34,004 bases of DNA, taken from Pseudoselenomonas ruminantium (GTDB taxonomy: Bacteria > Bacillota > Negativicutes > Selenomonadales > Selenomonadaceae). This document shows positions 7,231-17,300 of this stretch, piece after piece. The stretch lies in assembly GCA_002373045.1 (NCBI GenBank), contig DFHU01000001.1, positions 1 to 34,004 on the forward strand, in the 5' to 3' direction. A program made the position numbers and the translations under genes. Positions within the stretch are counted from its first letter, which is position 1. Every line of letters starts with the position of its first letter. Below the pieces are notes generated by a model, which searched no databases, was not told the origin of the DNA, and was given only the letters and a program-made list of their open reading frames with translations.

Positions 7231-8274
7231 TCACCTTACATACGTCCAATTTATATTTTCCGTGGTAACCTTAAACTCATCGAAATCCTGAGGAAATTCT
7301 GTGGGGCAAGTCACATACAAATCATTATATTTCTTTGTCCCAGGTGCTACTGCTCCATAGAAGTCAATAGGCGAATTAAAATAAAAATTATTCTCCTGAT
7401 ATACCATTTCTCCACGCTTATATAAGGTAATCGATAAACACATATTATCAATTTTTACCACAGGATTATTCGTGCCATTATAAAAGAACCCCTGCAAATC
7501 CAATCGCTGAGAATTTACATATCTTACACCTGTAGCCAGCCACTCCACTTTATGCGTATTGGCCATAATCGAGTCATTATGATTTTTCTGGCGGGATTGT
7601 ATATCTGCCAGCCGTTGCTTTTCTTTTTCCTGAGCAATACGCGCCTCTTCTTCCAACCTGCGACGCTCTGCCTCCTTGGCCTTCCCAACAAAAGCAGCCA
7701 AATTATTTTTAACCTCGCTCATGTCCATCGCAGTAGCAAAGTCTGCATTCCCCACCACTACGGTGCCGGCCAAGTCATGAAGCTCCGTTACCGGTCTCTC
7801 AATGCTGTTGATTTTTTCCTGAGCAGATCCTTCCAATGGTTCTTTCACCACTGACTCCACATCATCCAAAAGCGCTCTCTCTAATTGGGCTGCTGCCAGA
7901 AGGTTGCTCCGGGCTTGTTGGTATTTACTACTGGGACGTGCGCCCTGCAAATCATTGCACAACTTATCCATATTGGATTTAGCCGTATCCAAGCGAGCCA
8001 GCCAATCCTTGACACTCTCATTATCTTTTTCTCCCGGCAGGTCTTTAAGCTCCCCCATCATATATTTGATCTCCAAAGCCATCTGCTCTCCAGCCTGGCA
8101 TTGTGCCTCAAAACGAGCCGCCTGCTGATGCAAGTAAAAGAAAAACCCCGCCACAGTCAAAACCAACACACCTGCCAGTATTCCCAAATACATGGTCAGT
8201 GGTTTCTTTTGAGGAATATTTCCCGAACCTGCAGCCGCAAAATCCGTTCTCTGCTGATCTGCATTTATCTGCAT
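7231..8274 (-). CDS. Membrane-anchored coiled-coil protein, operon gene 11
   Basis: I do not recognise the family. The 347-residue protein has a short cytoplasmic N-terminus, one membrane segment (about residues 28-48), a long helical region, and a strongly charged coiled coil around 195-230 (EAERRRLEEEARIAQEKEKQ). The C-terminal 100 residues are beta-rich with many aromatics (LDLQGFFYNGTNNPVV), like extracytoplasmic domains that bind peptides or partners, but no named domain is certain. By the positive-inside rule the bulk is outside the cytoplasmic membrane. It starts five bases after the GH3 gene stop, so it is co-transcribed and probably co-translated, and is the last gene before the two-way terminator. 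Confidence 0.8.
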   Translation of the reverse strand: MQINADQQRTDFAAAGSGNIPQKKPLTMYLGILAGVLVLTVAGFFFYLHQQAARFEAQCQAGEQMALEIKYMMGELKDLPGEKDNESVKDWLARLDTAKSNMDKLCNDLQGARPSSKYQQARSNLLAAAQLERALLDDVESVVKEPLEGSAQEKINSIERPVTELHDLAGTVVVGNADFATAMDMSEVKNNLAAFVGKAKEAERRRLEEEARIAQEKEKQRLADIQSRQKNHNDSIMANTHKVEWLATGVRYVNSQRLDLQGFFYNGTNNPVVKIDNMCLSITLYKRGEMVYQENNFYFNSPIDFYGAVAPGTKKYNDLYVTCPTEFPQDFDEFKVTTENINWTYVR

Positions 8275-8279
8275 TTAAT

Positions 8280-9500
8280 TCAAATCCTTTCTTTTTTGCT
8301 TCCCTGTTGGGTCAATCCATGCATGAGCTTTGCCTTCACAATACGTTTCACCGAGGCCGCTAATCGCGCCTCACTAATCTCGCCGCTTTTCACAGCCTCA
8401 TAGATGCCCATATATGCCTCTTCGGCGTGCTTATACTCATGGCAAACCAACACAATATCAGCGCCTGCCAAAATAGCAGCAGCACCGGCCTGTCGGAAGG
8501 TCTGATGATTAGAAATTGCGCCCATCTCCATATCATCGGTAATGATAATCCCCTCATACCCCAGATTCTGCCGCAAGAGTTCCGTGATAATTTTCTTGGA
8601 CAAGCTGGCAGGATGCTCAGCGTCAAGAGCAGGATAGTTTAAATGTCCAACCATAACCATATAATCTAAATTCTTACCCTTGTCCGTGTCATTGAACATT
8701 TCTCGGAAGGGTACCAAATCTTTCCTACGCAGCTCACTTTCGCTAGCCTCTATAGACGATATTTCCTTATGGGAATCTACACGCCCCTGCCCGATACCTG
8801 GGAAATGCTTAAGCGCATAGAAAATCCCGCCTTCTTTATACCCATCTCCTGCGGCCTTGACAAATTTCAGGGTTTCATAGGCTTCCTTACTGTACGAACG
8901 TTCATCACCAGAGCCAACATCCGCTACAGGAGCAAAGTTCACATTAATCCCCAATTCCTTAAGCTCTGCTGCCGTATCTTTAGCCTGCTGATATGCACGT
9001 TTTGGCTCACCCGTACGTCCTATTTTTTCTTGCGATGGCGGTGCCGCAATAAAATTCTTGCCCCGTACCACCAGTCCGCCTTCTTCATCAATCGCAATGA
9101 ACAAAGGCAGCTTCTCATCCGCGCCTGCCTGCAGGTCCTTCACCAAAGCTTTGGTCTGCTCCTTACTCTCCAAATTCCGGTCAAAGAGAATAATTCCGCC
9201 ATAATGAAATTGATGTAACACATAGAGGGAATCTTCATTTGCTGTTGTCCCCTGAACACCAATCATCAAGAGCTGACCAATTTTTTCCGTGGTGGACATC
9301 GATGAAACAATCTCATCAACCTGCTCATCTAAAGTTAGGTGATGCTTCTCTTCCTGACGCACCACTGCGTTCTGTCCTGCCCCGCTTTCCGTTGATGATT
9401 TCGAGATTATTTTTGAAGCATAAATGCCGCCCCCTAGCACTGCCAGCAGAAACGCCAACACCCCTAAGGCAATAACCCTGCGCTTTACCTTTTTATCCAT
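8280..9500 (-). CDS. NagZ-like beta-N-acetylhexosaminidase (GH3) with membrane anchor, operon gene 10
   Basis: Family 3 glycoside hydrolase that removes N-acetylglucosamine from peptidoglycan fragments or other glycans. The NagZ motif KHFPGIGQGRVDSHKE (about residues 229-244) carries the family's His/Asp dyad, and TDDMEMGAI (about 317-325) contains the nucleophile aspartate. An N-terminal hydrophobic segment (about 9-29) gives a signal anchor or signal peptide, so the enzyme works outside the cytoplasmic membrane, as do secreted NagZ proteins of Gram-positive relatives, and unlike cytoplasmic E. coli NagZ. It lies nine bases after the zinc-ribbon/NTF2-like gene and five before the coiled-coil gene. 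Its place in this operon ties the cluster to the cell wall. It is the only gene of the operon whose biochemical reaction can be named with confidence. Confidence 0.9.
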   Translation of the reverse strand: MDKKVKRRVIALGVLAFLLAVLGGGIYASKIISKSSTESGAGQNAVVRQEEKHHLTLDEQVDEIVSSMSTTEKIGQLLMIGVQGTTANEDSLYVLHQFHYGGIILFDRNLESKEQTKALVKDLQAGADEKLPLFIAIDEEGGLVVRGKNFIAAPPSQEKIGRTGEPKRAYQQAKDTAAELKELGINVNFAPVADVGSGDERSYSKEAYETLKFVKAAGDGYKEGGIFYALKHFPGIGQGRVDSHKEISSIEASESELRRKDLVPFREMFNDTDKGKNLDYMVMVGHLNYPALDAEHPASLSKKIITELLRQNLGYEGIIITDDMEMGAISNHQTFRQAGAAAILAGADIVLVCHEYKHAEEAYMGIYEAVKSGEISEARLAASVKRIVKAKLMHGLTQQGSKKERI

Positions 9501-9509
9501 TACCTCTCC

Positions 9510-11228
9510 TTAAATCTTTTTGTTATTCACGGCGGCTATCTTCCAACCACCACTAGTCTTGACAACAGTGGCAGTACTGCGGAACCTGTTTTCCTCATAA
9601 CCGCCCGGATGCCGATCCCTGGCCACCAAAATAAAGCTGACCTCTGCACTATCTGCCTGAACATTTGACACCTGCAAGTCCGTGGCACGGCTTTCAATCG
9701 TATTTCTAAATCCCTGAGCCCAGTTCTCATAGAGTCCCATTGTGTTCTGCATATCTGGAGTCAGTAAATTGTAAGCCGCCTTATAATCCTTATTCGTTAT
9801 ATATTTGTGATAAGTAGCTATCGCTTCCTTGGCTGCATTGCCAACTGCAGTGGTATCAACTTTAGGAGCATCCGGTATTCGCACACTAATGTAGTCCACT
9901 TTGTTTTGCCCATTAATAGCAAAACGCAAAATGCCCTCATTACCTGCCAACGATTTAAAATTATACTCATAGAGTACTAAGCCCTCATAATTAGTCTTCA
10001 TAGCATCATTGCCGTAGGCATCTAAAACCTCCTGCAAGGTAGAACCCTCATGTATGCCTTTCTTGGTCGTACAAGCAGGTCCATCCGATACCAAAGCTTT
10101 TATTAATCCGTCTTTTCCCCCAACTTTTAGTTCATCATAAAAGTAATATGTGTAACCATCATTACCATCTTTATAGCTTTTTTCCTGTCCTAATCTGGAG
10201 TGCATATCTTCCAAGCTGATATCCAGATCTAAGCCTCCTAATGATAATTCACTTTTAGCTGTAGGCTGACTCTTTTCCCTACTCTTATCGGGTGCACTCT
10301 TGGACAGCGAATGATATCCGGCAGAAGCTGCCGGTTCCGAAGATGCGGAAAATTCCTTATAGGCCATAAATCCCAGTACACAAACCAGTAATGCAATCAC
10401 GCCGATAATAAGATGCTGAGTGCTGCCACCATTTCCGCTAGTAGAAACGACTTGCACAGGCGTAGACTGCTGGCTAACAGACTGACTAACAGGCTGTGCT
10501 GCTGGAGGTGCCTGCACTTGCGGTGGCGTCATTACGGACTGAATGTCCGCTCTTGCCATCGCTATCGTCGGTTCATCTGGAGTCGTATCTTGGGGTGCTG
10601 CCTCCTGCGCTACGGCGCTCCCTTCCATAATATGCCCATCTTTAGGACTGCCACAGCTTCTACAGAAATTCCCCTTATTATCGGATTTTCCACACTTGCT
10701 GCAAATCCAGGTATTATCATCCGAAGAATCTGCATTGAGCGTTCCTGCTTCTTTGGATTTTCCACAATTCTTGCAGAAATTTTTCGTGTTATTTTTGCAA
10801 CCACATACGCAGTCCCAGCTTGTATTTACATCAGTTGATGCCTGCTCTTCTGTATCTTCAATCTCCTCGTCTAACTCTACAGATTCAGGTTCCGGTTCAG
10901 ACGAGGGATCTTCATTCCAGCCCATAGCACCTATGAGTGTCTCCACCACAAATTTTGCCCTGGATTCCTGTATATTGCTGAGACTTGCCAGTACCTTGGC
11001 CTCAGCTGCCTCTTTATCTTCAGGCGTCCCATTATCCGCCACCAGCAGCCATTCACCAATATCATTGTCTCTCAAAGCGTTGCGAAGAGGGGTAAAATCA
11101 CGTTTATACTCCACACCTATCTTTTCACTAAGCTTTTCGATAAGCTCATCCTTCCGCCCCAATAATTGACGATCTTCAGCTAGCAACTCAGCCAGCACCA
11201 CTTGTATATGATTCTCTTCCTGCGCCAT
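9510..11228 (-). CDS. Double zinc-ribbon membrane protein with NTF2-like C-terminus, operon gene 9
   Basis: A 572-residue multidomain protein of unknown function. Order: helical domain 1-105; acidic linker 106-132; zinc ribbon 1 (C140, C142/C144, C152, C155); zinc ribbon 2 (C176, C179, C189, C192); a Gln/Pro/Ser linker; one membrane segment about 272-290; a domain beginning LSLGGLDLDISLEDMHSRLG (about 328-348) that resembles the secreted 169-residue protein next door; and a C-terminal domain from about 455 that looks like the SnoaL/NTF2 or DUF4878 fold and ends with TVVKTSGGWKIAAVNNKKI. Zinc ribbons should be cytoplasmic and the last two domains outside. The start has AAGGGTG five bases upstream. 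The 149-nt gap before it is the largest in the operon and holds a structured repeat. Confidence 0.82.
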   Translation of the reverse strand: MAQEENHIQVVLAELLAEDRQLLGRKDELIEKLSEKIGVEYKRDFTPLRNALRDNDIGEWLLVADNGTPEDKEAAEAKVLASLSNIQESRAKFVVETLIGAMGWNEDPSSEPEPESVELDEEIEDTEEQASTDVNTSWDCVCGCKNNTKNFCKNCGKSKEAGTLNADSSDDNTWICSKCGKSDNKGNFCRSCGSPKDGHIMEGSAVAQEAAPQDTTPDEPTIAMARADIQSVMTPPQVQAPPAAQPVSQSVSQQSTPVQVVSTSGNGGSTQHLIIGVIALLVCVLGFMAYKEFSASSEPAASAGYHSLSKSAPDKSREKSQPTAKSELSLGGLDLDISLEDMHSRLGQEKSYKDGNDGYTYYFYDELKVGGKDGLIKALVSDGPACTTKKGIHEGSTLQEVLDAYGNDAMKTNYEGLVLYEYNFKSLAGNEGILRFAINGQNKVDYISVRIPDAPKVDTTAVGNAAKEAIATYHKYITNKDYKAAYNLLTPDMQNTMGLYENWAQGFRNTIESRATDLQVSNVQADSAEVSFILVARDRHPGGYEENRFRSTATVVKTSGGWKIAAVNNKKI

Positions 11229-11285
11229 AAAAACACCCTTCTTAAAAATTCAATAAAACATGTTTACCATTTAGTGTAACAATAT

Positions 11286-11365
11286 AATAATCGCCAGATA
11301 TATTCATCTTCGGTATCGCTATACCAACTTTCTCCTAGCATTTGACTACATATCTGACGATTATT
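11286..11365 (-). repeat. Long inverted repeat in the operon's largest gap
   Basis: Arms of 16 nt (11286-11301 and 11350-11365) pair with one exception that is U-G in the minus-strand RNA and C-A on the other strand, so the fold suits the operon mRNA. Inside is a second hairpin, GGTAT-CGCT-ATACC (11312-11325). No T run follows. It may be a processing or stability element dividing the transcript. Confidence 0.6.
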
Positions 11366-11377
11366 TATGCTATTACA

Positions 11378-11887
11378 TTATGGAACCATGTACATATTTA
11401 TAGACTGAATTACTCCGTTATTATTGGTTTTCAGCAAAACACCAAGATACCAATTGTAATCAAAACGATACTGGTTTTTCGCACTCTGCTTCATTGAATC
11501 ATAGTGCCATTTAGCCGCATTAATATTATCTCCTACACCAATTCCCGATGGAAGCTTTATGCCATTATTGGCAGTAGTCTCTGCACCGATTACAGTATGC
11601 GAATCTCCATCGAACTCAATCTTAAATGAGCTACCATAAGTCCATGTTATAACTCGCCCAAAAGGACCATTATTAGGTGACTGTGTTTTATGGTCAGGCT
11701 CTCCATAGATAGATCTTACCCTTTCCATATTAGCACCTAACTGAATCCCGCCTAAGGCAATGTCCTGGGGTTGTGTCTTGGCTTCTGCTACAGCCTGCAC
11801 ATCTCCCCACTCATTTTGTGGTAATATGCCGGACATAAAGGACAAAGAAACACCTAATGCAGAAACAATCAATGCTCTTTTCAACAT
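11378..11887 (-). CDS. Small secreted protein, operon gene 8
   Basis: A 169-residue protein with an N-terminal signal peptide (MLKRALIVSALGVSLSFMSG, cleavage perhaps near residues 33-36). The mature part begins IALGGIQLGANMERVRSIYGE (about 43-63), a pattern seen in small SmpA/OmlA-like or DUF4309-like extracytoplasmic domains, in which a LGGI strand is followed by a helix and a YGxPD turn. The same LGG(I/L)xL...M..(V/H).S.(Y/L)G pattern occurs in the neighbouring 572-residue membrane protein, suggesting an ancient domain duplication. AGAGAGG precedes the start by seven bases. Family name not certain; role unknown. Confidence 0.8.
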   Translation of the reverse strand: MLKRALIVSALGVSLSFMSGILPQNEWGDVQAVAEAKTQPQDIALGGIQLGANMERVRSIYGEPDHKTQSPNNGPFGRVITWTYGSSFKIEFDGDSHTVIGAETTANNGIKLPSGIGVGDNINAAKWHYDSMKQSAKNQYRFDYNWYLGVLLKTNNNGVIQSINMYMVP

Positions 11888-11948
11888 AAATAAACCTCTC
11901 TATCTCATTCTAGCAAATACGTTTTTTCATTTTTCCTGCGGACATATA

Positions 11949-12560
11949 TCACTGCAAAGGGTCGGGACCATACTGATTGTCTCCTTTAGTGCCAGGACAG
12001 AATAAGATGTAAAGGAAAAAAATTAAATTGATATACGGAATAAAACCGATCAAGATTAACCAACCAGAGTGCCCTAAATCATGGCAGCGACGTATCTCCA
12101 GCATAATAGATGCCACTACAAAAGGCAAAACTAAAGCAATACTCGGCAATATCAAAATCAGACCTAAAACATTAGCAAAATCCGATCTAGCCTCCATCAT
12201 AGCAACGCTAATGCCCATCAATATATAAGGGATTAAGGACATAAAAAACAACTTTACCCCTTTAACAAAATAAGCCCAACGATTAAGCCTGCCATGCGTG
12301 GTGAAATATTTTTCTTTTGTATTTTGAAAGAACGAATTTTCTCTGAATTTCTGAAGACCACCATCATGCGTAGCATTGCTAAATTGCTCTGTAACATTAT
12401 TCGTCATTGTGGTAAATTCCTGCTTAATTTGCTGAATGCCTTCATTTTGCGCTACAGGAGCCTGCTGTTCTACATGCTCCAATTTGGCGCCACAACTACC
12501 ACAGAACTTTGAATCCTGCTCCAAAGGAGCGCCACATTTCGAACAAAAATTCCCAACCAT
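11949..12560 (-). CDS. Zinc-ribbon DUF805 membrane protein, operon gene 7
   Basis: The protein starts with a zinc ribbon (C6, C9, C20, C23: CSKCGAPLEQDSKFCGSCG), followed by a Gln-rich linker and a DUF805 domain with about four membrane segments. DUF805 marks are RLNRWAYFVKG near the first segment, IRRCHDLGHSGW between later segments, and the PGTKGDNQYGPDP tail. DUF805 has no settled function. Of two adjacent ATG codons (12563 and 12560), I chose 12560 because the strong RBS AGGAGGGG then lies at normal distance; an upstream in-frame start at 12614 has none. The protein is about 203 residues. The zinc ribbon is nearly the same as in the preceding gene, which links the two. Confidence 0.85.
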   Translation of the reverse strand: MVGNFCSKCGAPLEQDSKFCGSCGAKLEHVEQQAPVAQNEGIQQIKQEFTTMTNNVTEQFSNATHDGGLQKFRENSFFQNTKEKYFTTHGRLNRWAYFVKGVKLFFMSLIPYILMGISVAMMEARSDFANVLGLILILPSIALVLPFVVASIMLEIRRCHDLGHSGWLILIGFIPYINLIFFLYILFCPGTKGDNQYGPDPLQ

Positions 12561-12627
12561 CATAACCCCTCCTGTTGTTTTCAAGTTTGCCCAACAAAAT
12601 ACGTTATATGCCACATTTTTGTCATCC

Positions 12628-13320
12628 TTAAAGATTATACTTACTCTTTAAGGATTTAAATCTAATTTGGAACTGATCATAATACTCCCCGCCTACACGG
12701 TACTGATCCACATTACCCTGAATCCCCTGGCGCATACACTCCGCCCGCTTGGTCTCAATTTCAAACAGTTCGTTAATTTCCCTGCTGACAGCGGCATCTG
12801 CCGACGCAGACTTTTGCAATTTAGATATGTTGGTATTCATTTTTTTGACCGTGCTGCTAACCATATTCAACAAGTTTTCCTTGCTGTAACTGCCACTGTT
12901 GATGGCAGCAGCTAGTGAGGCCAACGACTCTTCATTCTCCCTGAAAGCCGCCGCAGCAGCACTGACGTATTCCCGCTCACCATCCGGCTTCATATTTGCG
13001 TTCTTGTCCTGTTTCGTATTCGGACTCTTGTCCTGATGAACGACATTGACTGCAGGCTGCTGTCTATTATCCAGAAAAAGATATCCGCCCCCAACCACCA
13101 ACAGAACGATAATAATCAATAACAGCGCAATAACACCCTTATTATCACTATTGTCTTCTCTGATAATCATCTGCGGTACTGCTTGCTGTCTGATTGGCGG
13201 CTGAGGCTCGGATACAGGATTTGCCGCTGGCATTTCCTTGGGCACCGTAGCCCCACATTCCACACAAAATTTGGCTTTCTCTTCCAAAGGAGCACCACAA
13301 TTGGTGCAAAAACCTGCCAT
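12628..13320 (-). CDS. Zinc-ribbon single-pass membrane protein, operon gene 6
   Basis: A protein of about 230 residues. The N-terminal zinc ribbon is FCTNCGAPLEEKAKFCVECG (C5, C8, C19, C22), then a Pro/Gln-rich linker, one very hydrophobic membrane segment (about 62-83), and an extracytoplasmic helical region with many Ala and Lys. No named family beyond the zinc ribbon. The ATG at 13320 follows GGAGG by five bases; the in-frame start at 13386 would overlap the upstream gene and has no RBS. With the cytoplasmic zinc ribbon and outside helical part, it could pass information or tether the cytoplasmic filament proteins to the envelope; that is inference from topology and context. Confidence 0.82.
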   Translation of the reverse strand: MAGFCTNCGAPLEEKAKFCVECGATVPKEMPAANPVSEPQPPIRQQAVPQMIIREDNSDNKGVIALLLIIIVLLVVGGGYLFLDNRQQPAVNVVHQDKSPNTKQDKNANMKPDGEREYVSAAAAAFRENEESLASLAAAINSGSYSKENLLNMVSSTVKKMNTNISKLQKSASADAAVSREINELFEIETKRAECMRQGIQGNVDQYRVGGEYYDQFQIRFKSLKSKYNL

Positions 13321-13342
13321 AAAAACCTCCACAACATTAATC

Positions 13343-14308
13343 TTAGGACAACTGCAGACTTCCCTGTTTACGAATCTGCAAATCATGTGTCATTATGGCC
13401 ACATTGTTAATTTTGATTTTATTGTAAGTACGTCCAGGCTGGAAATTGGAATCGAACAATTCTTTCATGCCGCCATAATCATGATCGTCCCCTACATATT
13501 GGCGTGGATTAGGTGCCACAACATAAAAGTCTCCTATTTTAAATCCCCAAATAGCAGAATCCACTAAAGACTCACTCAACTGAAATTGAGGCTTTTTTTC
13601 AGGATGATTAATACGCTCGGTGGCATTTACACACACAAAACCATTCAAATTATACTTACGCTGGAAATCCTTTTTGGCAGACAGTGCCTCCCTACCTGTA
13701 ATCATTTGAATACGATTGTATTCCTGGGCAAATTCCAACATTTTTTCTCTATCCATTCCACCTGGATTAGTTTTAGACTCAGAGATGGTTGGCGCTTGAA
13801 CAACCATAGACTTGGACTGCATAAGCGGTGAAATAGTCTGCTTAACTGACGCTTCTGCGTATTGCCCCCTAACAAAAGTTGATTGTACCGGGACCTCAGG
13901 CATATCATCCATGCGGGAATTTAAGGACTCCAATAATCTTTGATGATGATCCAGTTCTCCTCGTAAACTCTTTATCGTTCTGTTCGCCCGAGCAAAACGT
14001 TTTTGCATCAAAACAAACATGAAGACCAACATCAAAGCAAAAATTGCCAATCCGATAATAATCCCTATTAATTCAAATGGTATATTTTGAAATTGATTTA
14101 ATTGATCTTCAATAGCTTTCACCTTAGATGAAAGATCATTTATATCGATAGGACTATCGGTCAATTTTCCCGCATTGCTCGATTCCGTCATGCCTGAAGT
14201 TATCTGCACTGAATCATTCGCTTTACTTTTCTCATCAGCTAAAGCAATCTTCCCTACTCCCATCATACCCAAAGTCATCAAAGTTGCCTTCCAGCTATAT
14301 TTATACAT
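13343..14308 (-). CDS. Membrane protein with cytoplasmic C-terminal domain, operon gene 5
   Basis: A 321-residue protein of unknown family. An N-terminal signal peptide is likely (hydrophobic to about residue 24, ALADEK as cleavage site), followed by a short outside helix (DLSSKVKAIEDQLNQF, about 58-73), one membrane segment (about 80-101) and a basic stretch KRFARANR, then a coiled coil (SLRGELDHHQRLLESLNSRM) and a globular C-terminus of about 140 residues. The charges place the C-terminus in the cytoplasm, where it could meet the tubulin-like and Hsp70-like proteins. Its ATG overlaps the end of the Hsp70-like gene by eight bases (ATGTATAA), a sign of translational coupling and of a shared complex. 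Confidence 0.8.
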   Translation of the reverse strand: MYKYSWKATLMTLGMMGVGKIALADEKSKANDSVQITSGMTESSNAGKLTDSPIDINDLSSKVKAIEDQLNQFQNIPFELIGIIIGLAIFALMLVFMFVLMQKRFARANRTIKSLRGELDHHQRLLESLNSRMDDMPEVPVQSTFVRGQYAEASVKQTISPLMQSKSMVVQAPTISESKTNPGGMDREKMLEFAQEYNRIQMITGREALSAKKDFQRKYNLNGFVCVNATERINHPEKKPQFQLSESLVDSAIWGFKIGDFYVVAPNPRQYVGDDHDYGGMKELFDSNFQPGRTYNKIKINNVAIMTHDLQIRKQGSLQLS

Positions 14309-17300
14309 TCGCCAACATCTCCATGCATTCTTTCATTTCCAGAATAAATACGGGTTCTACAAAGACCTTCTTGGGCTCCATACCAAGCTGGTTCACATAG
14401 TGACTCTTGACATGGCGGGCAATATCGTGGAATCTCCCTTCATCCAGACTGAAACCTTCGAACCAAATATAGCGGTTCTTATTGAATTCATCCAGGAACT
14501 TCTCCAAAGCTTCCACATTCTCCACTTCAACACCATTGGCAATATCATAGGCAGATATAAAGTCCTGGTTGTTGCGTGTTTCACCTTTCACGGCAAAGGT
14601 ATCACCAGCGAGCTGCGATGCAGCGATATATTCATCTCGGCCATCTTCACCAAAAAGTTCCTCTACTTGACGTTCTTCATCAAAGAACTCCGCATCATTA
14701 TGGGGCCGCTGCTCAATCATGCCGCCAGCTACTTCTACCTTGGGATGAACACTAAGGTGAATTCGCGGACCATAGCCCTTCTCCAAGCCAGAGTACACCG
14801 CCAGCATTTCTTTAAAGACATCCAGGAATGGTGCTTCTTCATCAAAGCTGCCCCCACAGAGCCAGTAGAATACACGAGAGCCATTGCCGCCCACATAAAT
14901 ATCCGGCAGCTGTTTCTCCTTGTAAAGGCCTTTCTCAGACAATACCTTTAAGATAGACCCAAGATAACAGAAAATCCCTGCCATGCCTAACTGGACTTCC
15001 TGCAGCACCTGCTTGATTTCCTTACGGCCAGTCATGTTCTTAAGGTTTTTCAGATAAAGTTCACTGTTTTCCCGCATATCTGCATCAATTATAGCATTGC
15101 TATGCTCCTCATCCATATCACCAATATCCAACGTTTCGCCTTTGAAAAGCTCATAATTCCGATAAATAGGCTTAAAAAGATAACGACCTGCATACTGGAT
15201 GGATGTATGGTAGACAATACGTGCCGGCTGGCCACTGATAATCGAAATATCCGTCGTACCAGCACCAATATCCAAACAAATAGCCCCTTCACCAAAATTA
15301 GTAGCTTTAGTCCCCAGTTTATTAAAATGATACGCTGCCGCCTTACTCTCGGGCCAATAAACCATATCATCAGCAGAGCCCTGTATCAAGCCCGTACCAT
15401 CATATGACTCCTGCAGTGCCTCCTGACAAGTAGCCTTGAAGGCAAACTTCTGTTCAGCAGAAAAAGCCGTCGGATAGGAGAAATTCCATTTCACGGTTTC
15501 TGCACCAGCCGCAGCCGCCTCTACCAAACTCTGGAGGCAAATCTGCTTGACATAAGCTGCTACCTTACGGCGCCCCACATCATCATTTTTCCATTTTAGA
15601 TTAGCATCTATCTGCTGAATATTACGCTTGTAAACACCAGATGTTCTATTTAAGAGCCAGAAAACATGCCCGTCCTGAAGAGGACGGATTTCGGTCTTCA
15701 TCCGACTGCTATCCAGCATATGGAAGATACTAAGAAAAGATCCATCCTGTTGGTCAAAAGTATCTGAAGCTATAAAGTTCTCAAAGGTTCGTCCTCCCCT
15801 TAAAACCATCTCGCTATCAGTTATTGGCAAAAGGTGAGAGTCAAACGCCAGCGGAGCAGCTGTCTTAGTTCCCTCTTTATAATAGAGCATGGTACTGGAC
15901 GTACCAAAGTCAATCCCCACCTGCCACTCCAGACGAGGAATAGCCTGAACCATGGGCGGCTCATTCAGCAGCAAAATACCGCCTTCTTTTTGCTGTGCAT
16001 AAACGCTATTTTCCATGTCCACGTTTACCGTACAGCGTAACGCTTCAGGGAATCCTGTGAGCTTAGCCGTGAACTGATTGGAAAGTCCCTTCTCCGGCAC
16101 ATCCGCCCCTATGTCTTCTCCATATTTCAACGGATAAACATAAAATAAATCACGAGCCAATTCCTGAGAAGTTACATTCTGTCCTTCACTGTTCTCATAG
16201 TACAGATAGTATTTATTCCAGCCCTCACGCTTGATATTAGGCCACAGTTCCAGTACCGGCACTCGGCTTTGGAGATAGTTAATTTTGTCATTAGGATAGG
16301 ATTTGGTATACTTGAATTCAGAGTTTCCATTGACCCCTGACAGCGGGAAAGAGAACTGCACATTTATACGATCCCTAAGCGCTTCAATACGCGTACGCTG
16401 AGCAATCTCCTGCGGCGTGAAATACTCCAGAATTTCATCACGCAAAGGCAGAATAGGACTCATACTATCACTATTCATAAGCTCCACGCCTGCCACCTTC
16501 ATGGTACCTGCAAATGCGTTGCTGGATTCCATAATCGTCATTGTATCCGTGAAGAAGTCTTCCGGTCTGCGGAAAGAAGCCTTCCCCAAGGAAACACTGC
16601 CAATGCGGCTATGGTCTTCTAACAGGCTTTCTTCAACCACATCGTTGGCAGACAGGCCTGGCCACACAACCAACTGTGCAGCAGGCACACCTTCTTGTGC
16701 AGCATACTCTCGTACCATCTGCGGAGATACCAGCAAGATGTCTCCGGCCTTGCCACGACCAGGCGAAGGGATAAGACGTACAGCAGAATCGCCTACATCT
16801 GCTACCTTAGTTTCCACAGTCTGATTCAAGCAACGGAAAATACCAATATTCAACCCCAAATCAGCAGTCACAATTCTTTGCCCCGGCAAATTTGCTGAAC
16901 GGCGACGAATATCTTCCTGATAAGCCTCCAAAGCACCAAAGAGACTTAAGCAAACCTGATTGTTATCCTGTTCTGCCGTAGGAATTGCCTGTCTAATATC
17001 CTGCTCTACCTGCTGCAGCCAGCTGTAAAGTGCCCCCAGTTCATCCGTCGTCAAATAGGGAATAGGGTCACAAAGCGTCACCCCATCAGCGCTCCAAGGC
17101 TGAGACAATATACCAGACATGCTTCGCTGATAGTCCGCTGCCGGAGCTACCAAGGTAGTAGGTGATGTAAGTGCCAACGGCTTATCCTGGTAGTGAAGGA
17201 TATAGATATCACTCCAGTTAGTGGTACTATTGATAGACTCCGTAGGAGCAAGACCAGCAAGCACTTGCTCCAAGCCACTATTACCAGTCCCTAAATGTAC

